Assembly (NCBI GenBank): GCA_023388955.1
Contig: JAEWFH010000107.1
Location: forward strand, 1 to 9,323
DNA: 9,323 bases
Direction: 5' to 3'
From: Pseudomonadota bacterium
GTDB taxonomy: Bacteria; Pseudomonadota; Gammaproteobacteria; Xanthomonadales; Xanthomonadaceae
Position 1 is the stretch's first letter. Every line of letters begins with the position of its first letter. The position numbers and the translations under genes are program-made. The notes below the pieces were generated by a model. That model had not been told where the DNA came from. It searched no databases and was given only the letters and a program-made list of their open reading frames with translations. Positions 5,399 to 9,323 of this stretch are shown here, one piece after another.

Positions 5399-7507
5399 TT
5401 ACCAGATCACCACCTGGTCGTCCCCGCTGCGCACCATCGGCTGCCCGGCCTCGCATTCGAAGGCCGCGGCGAAGGCCGGCAGGTTCGACGGCGCGCCCAT
5501 CGCGCGGAAGTTCGCCGGCGCGTGCGGGTCGGTCTGCAGGCGCACGTCCAGTTCCTGGTCGGTGAAGTTGCGGCGCCACACCGTCGCCCAGTTGGCGAAG
5601 AAGCGCTGGTCGCGGGTCATGCCGTCGGTCATCGGGTCTTCGCTGCCTTCGGTCGCCGCCTTCATGGCGTCGTAGGCCACCGCCAGGCCGCCCAGGTCGG
5701 CGATGTTCTCGCCCAGGGTCAGGCTGCCGTTGACGTTCTTGCCCGGCTTGGCCTCGTAGGCGTCGAACTGGGCCACCAGCTGGTCGGTAAGGGCCTTGAA
5801 GCCGGACGCATCGGCCTGGGTCCACCAGTTCTCGAAGTTGCCGGTCGGCCCGAATCGGCTTCCCTGGTCGTCATAGCCGTGGATCATCTCGTGGCCGATC
5901 ACCGCGCCGATGCCGCCGTAGTTCATCTCCGGGGTCGCATCGGGGTCGAAGAACGGCGGCTGCAGGATCGCCGCCGGGAACACGATCTCGTTGGCCAGCG
6001 GGTTGTAGTAGGCGTTGACCGTCTGCGGGCTCATGCCCCACTCGGTGCGGTCCACCGGTTCGCCGATCTTGGACAGGTTCCACTTGTAGTTGAACTCGTT
6101 GGCGGCCATCACGTTCTCGATGTAGCTGTCGCGGTCGGTGTCCAGCCCGCTCCAGTCACGCCACTTGTCCGGGTAGCCGATCTTCGGGGTGAAGCTGGCC
6201 CACTTCTCCATGGCCTTGGCCTTGGTCTCGTCGGTCATCCACTCCAGGCCTTCGATGCGGGCCTTGAGCGCCTGGCTCAGGTTGTCGACCAGCTTTTCCA
6301 TCTGCGCCTTGGACTCGGGCGGGAAGGCGACCTGCACGTACAGCTGGCCCAGCGCCTCGCCGACCTGGCCGTTGATGGCGTCGAGCACGCGCTTGCCACG
6401 CTCCTTCATCTCGGCCTGGCCGCGCAGGGTGGCGCTGTAGAAGTTGAAGTGTTCCTGGGCGAACTGGTCGGCCAGGTAGGGCGCGGCACCGTCGACGGTG
6501 TGGAAGCGCAGGTAGGACTGCCACTGCTCCACCGGCACCTCGGCGATCATTTCGCTGACCTCGGCGTGGAAGTCCGGGATGGCCAGGGAGAACATTGCCG
6601 GTGCGTCGACGTCCTGCGACTCGAAGAAGCGCGTCCAGGGGAAGTTCGGGGCGAGCGCGTCGGCCTGCTCCAGGGTGACCGGGTTGTAGAACAGCGAGAC
6701 GTCGCGCGACATCTCCTCGCTGGACTTGGACACCTCCGCCAGGCGGGTCTCGAAGGCGATGACGTCGGCGGCGCGGCGCGCGGCCTCGGCGGACTCGATG
6801 CCCGACAGTTCCAGCACCTTCGCCACGTGCTGCTGGTAGGCCTCCAGCTTGTCCTTCTTGTCGGCGTCGAAGTAATAGCCCTTGTCCGGCAGGCCCAGGC
6901 CGCCCTGCATGGCGTAGGCAATGTTCATGTCCGAGTCCTTGAAGTCGGCCTCGGCGCCGAAGCCGAACAGGAAGTTGCGGCCCTCCGCGGCGGCTTCGCG
7001 CAGGTACCCGGCAATGGCGTCCGGCGAATCGATCGCGGCGATGTCGTCCAGTTCCTCCTGCAGCGGGGCGATGCCCTGGGCGTTGATCTTCTGCGCGTCC
7101 ATGCCGGTGGCCCAGAAGTCGCCGACGATCTCCTTCACGCCATCGGCGCCGGTATCGGCGGCGGCCTGCTCGACCAGCTGGCGCTGCACGGCGGTGGAAC
7201 GCTCGTCGAGCATCTCGAAGGCGCCCCAGGAGGTGCGGTCGCCGGGAATGTCGTTGGCGGCCAGCCACTTGCCGTTGACGTGGCGGCCGAAGTCGACGCA
7301 GGCGTCGACCGACGGGTCCAGGTCGCTGGCCAGGAACCGGTTGACGCCGGGCAGGGCGGACTCGTCGAGCTGCAGCGCGTCGCTGGTGCCTTCGGCATCG
7401 GCGGTGGGGGTGGCTTCCGGCGCCGGGCTCTCCTGGCTGGAACAAGCCGCGACGGCGGCGGCGATGGCGAGGGACAGCAGCAACACTCTGGGCTTGGTCA
7501 GGTTCAT
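5399..7507 (-). CDS. pepO: M13 family zinc metallopeptidase, outer-membrane lipoprotein (PepO/neprilysin-like)
   Basis: A 702-residue M13 endopeptidase of canonical length. It begins with a lipoprotein signal ending in VAAC; Cys22 would be acylated, and Ser23-Ser24 after it predict sorting to the outer membrane under the Lol +2 rule. A Pro/Ala/Thr-rich linker (about 23-45) leads to the N-terminal domain at CVDFGRHVNGKW (70-81). The catalytic domain has NAYYNP (498-503, substrate backbone binding), HEMIH (539-543, zinc ligands His539 and His543, base Glu540), LGENIADLGG (598-607, third ligand Glu600, Asp604), PHAPANFR (661-668) and a terminal Trp, all as in neprilysin. Related enzymes cleave small bioactive or signal peptides; the natural substrate here is unknown. 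A GGAG site (minus strand, 7513-7516) 5 nt before the ATG supports the start. It ends 28 nt before a strong terminator. The symbol is a family-level name. Confidence 0.95.
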   Translation of the reverse strand: MNLTKPRVLLLSLAIAAAVAACSSQESPAPEATPTADAEGTSDALQLDESALPGVNRFLASDLDPSVDACVDFGRHVNGKWLAANDIPGDRTSWGAFEMLDERSTAVQRQLVEQAAADTGADGVKEIVGDFWATGMDAQKINAQGIAPLQEELDDIAAIDSPDAIAGYLREAAAEGRNFLFGFGAEADFKDSDMNIAYAMQGGLGLPDKGYYFDADKKDKLEAYQQHVAKVLELSGIESAEAARRAADVIAFETRLAEVSKSSEEMSRDVSLFYNPVTLEQADALAPNFPWTRFFESQDVDAPAMFSLAIPDFHAEVSEMIAEVPVEQWQSYLRFHTVDGAAPYLADQFAQEHFNFYSATLRGQAEMKERGKRVLDAINGQVGEALGQLYVQVAFPPESKAQMEKLVDNLSQALKARIEGLEWMTDETKAKAMEKWASFTPKIGYPDKWRDWSGLDTDRDSYIENVMAANEFNYKWNLSKIGEPVDRTEWGMSPQTVNAYYNPLANEIVFPAAILQPPFFDPDATPEMNYGGIGAVIGHEMIHGYDDQGSRFGPTGNFENWWTQADASGFKALTDQLVAQFDAYEAKPGKNVNGSLTLGENIADLGGLAVAYDAMKAATEGSEDPMTDGMTRDQRFFANWATVWRRNFTDQELDVRLQTDPHAPANFRAMGAPSNLPAFAAAFECEAGQPMVRSGDDQVVIW

Positions 7508-7541
7508 GGCGGCTCCGGCCGGATGGGCATGGGTTCAACGC

Positions 7542-7559
7542 TCCGCCCCGCAGGGCGGA
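7542..7559 (-). promoter_or_regulatory. Hairpin in the presumed leader of the lipoprotein M13 gene
   Basis: TCCGCCC (7542-7548) and GGGCGGA (7553-7559) form a perfect 7-bp stem with a 4-nt loop, 34 nt upstream of the M13 start at 7507. It has no T-run in either direction, so it is not a terminator. A weak -10-like TATCGT lies on the minus strand at 7569-7574, without a recognisable -35. If that promoter is real, the hairpin is in the 5' untranslated region. Confidence 0.3.
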
Positions 7560-7682
7560 TACCCGCGCACGATAGACCCGTTGCGCCGCGCGCGCAGGGT
7601 GGCAGAGGTCATGGCCTTCGCGAGGGCAACGTGAACAGGGCGGCTTCCCCGGCGTGGCGAGGCTGGCGCTCCGGCCCCCTTT

Positions 7683-7861
7683 GCCGTAAGGTTCCGCCTG
7701 TTCAGCGCACGGCTGCCTCCCCGCAAGGGGTACGTTTCCCAGGTAGGCCCTCGCACGGGTTGGCCCACGGCCAAGACCCCACCCCGCAAGGCGTGGTCCG
7801 GTGCGACGTTATCCCGCACGTCTTTCGTCGCGCCGACACGGCCCGGAACCTCCGGTGCCGT
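7683..7861 (+). ncRNA. Candidate structured RNA or regulatory leader upstream of the RhlE helicase gene
   Basis: This non-coding stretch folds by eye into adjacent helices on the plus strand. Helix A is 7711-7718 with 7741-7749 (one bulge), enclosing CCCC-GCAA-GGGG (7719-7730). Helix B is TCGCAC (7751-7756) with GTGCGA (7801-7806), closing a junction that holds hairpin TTGGCC/GGCCAA (7760-7774) and a second GCAA-capped hairpin (7779-7796). Helix C is ACGGC-CCGG (7838-7846) with CCGG-GCCGT (7852-7861). AGGTTCCG (7689-7696) can also pair with CGGAACCT (7844-7851) and close the whole element. The GCAA tetraloops exist only if the plus strand is transcribed. No protein frame, terminator or clear promoter is seen, so a leader of the helicase mRNA is likelier than a free RNA. 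I do not recognise a named family. GC-rich sequence pairs easily, so confidence is moderate. Confidence 0.4.
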
Positions 7862-7909
7862 AAAAATCCGTCATTCGCAGCGCGGTTACAGGGAACGCTC
7901 CGGGTGGCT

Positions 7910-7927
7910 CCACGGCAGGTGCCGTGG
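7910..7927 (+). promoter_or_regulatory. Hairpin just before the RhlE ribosome binding site
   Basis: CCACGGC (7910-7916) and GCCGTGG (7921-7927) form a perfect 7-bp stem with an AGGT loop, 12 nt upstream of the GGAG ribosome binding site (7940-7943). The sequence after it, ATTTCCGTATTT, is not a proper T-run, so a terminator is unlikely. It could be an RNA hairpin governing translation or a DNA operator palindrome. Confidence 0.4.
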
Positions 7928-7949
7928 ATTTCCGTATTTGGAGCATTCG

Positions 7950-9278
<1,329 letters not shown>

Positions 9279-9283
9279 GGAAT

Positions 9284-9323
9284 CCGTCATCCCCGCGCAC
9301 GCGGGGATCCATGGGTTTTCCTC
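9284..9323. repeat. Dispersed palindromic repeat of the ATCCCCGCG-CGCGGGGAT type, cut by the window edge
   Basis: Six nt after the helicase stop lies CCGTC, then a perfect 9-bp inverted repeat, ATCCCCGCG (9289-9297) and CGCGGGGAT (9300-9308) around CA, then CCATGGGTTTTCCTC up to the edge. Read on the minus strand it encodes the spurious peptide MDPRVRGDDG, a familiar trace of a repeat scattered between genes in Xanthomonadaceae and related proteobacteria. It may also serve as the 3' end hairpin of the helicase mRNA, but the T-run (9316-9319) starts 8 nt after the stem, so it is not a classic terminator. Only one copy lies in this window, so the repeat status rests on recall of the motif. Confidence 0.6.

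Noticed and set aside
7664..7686. Possible sigma-54 promoter (TGGC ... TTGC) before the structured region
   Set aside because: The GG and GC elements are 16 nt apart; sigma-54 promoters need about 10.
7838..7867. Hairpin at 7838-7861 as an intrinsic terminator
   Set aside because: On the plus strand it is followed by AAAAAT, not T residues. On the minus strand the T-run precedes the stem. It fits neither direction.
7938..7949. An in-frame TTG as the rhlE start
   Set aside because: It overlaps the GGAG ribosome binding site that is correctly spaced for the ATG at 7950, and RhlE proteins begin with the SFxxLGL segment.

Overview
The window is chromosomal DNA of high GC content (roughly two thirds or more, judged by eye). 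It looks like a Xanthomonadaceae-type gammaproteobacterium (Lysobacter, Luteimonas, Stenotrophomonas relatives). That placement is an inference from four things: the codon use, the DUF47-Pit pair, the paired M13 peptidases, and a GTCATCCCCGCG...CGCGGGGAT dispersed repeat at the right edge. I see no phage, IS, CRISPR, tRNA or rRNA.

Layout, left to right. (1) 1-200, minus strand: the N-terminal 66 codons of a CNNM/CorC-type membrane transporter, cut by the window edge. (2) 201-473: divergent control region with a possible promoter for the next operon. (3) 474-2565, plus strand: a tight three-gene cluster of DUF47/PhoU-like protein, Pit phosphate transporter and an alkyltransferase-like (ATL) DNA-repair protein, with gaps of 10 and 3 nt. 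(4) 2632-3291, plus: a rhomboid intramembrane protease with its own good ribosome binding site. (5) 3288-5276 and 5399-7507, minus: two M13 (neprilysin/PepO-like) zinc metallopeptidases, separated by a clear intrinsic terminator. The upstream one is a lipoprotein. The downstream one has an ordinary signal peptide and has lost the usual substrate-binding Asn-Ala pair. (6) 7508-7949: a 442-nt divergent non-coding region rich in nested inverted repeats. (7) 7950-9278, plus: an RhlE-type DEAD-box RNA helicase. (8) 9284-9323: a dispersed palindromic repeat running off the edge.

How the genes fit together. DUF47 and Pit form the low-affinity phosphate uptake unit, and the ATL gene is probably translated from the same mRNA. 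The two M13 peptidases probably degrade peptides in the envelope (one anchored in the outer membrane, one soluble in the periplasm). The rhomboid converges on them and shares a TTAA stop overlap with the second peptidase. It need not be functionally linked to them.

Most of the window is ordinary housekeeping content. The strongest candidate for something undescribed is the non-coding region before the helicase gene. On the plus strand, 7683-7861 folds by eye into several adjacent helices, two of them capped by GCAA tetraloops. It is followed by a perfect hairpin close to the helicase ribosome binding site. This could be a structured leader that regulates an RNA helicase, or a separate small RNA. 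I could not match it to a named RNA family, and in DNA this GC-rich the folding needs a shuffled control and covariation evidence.
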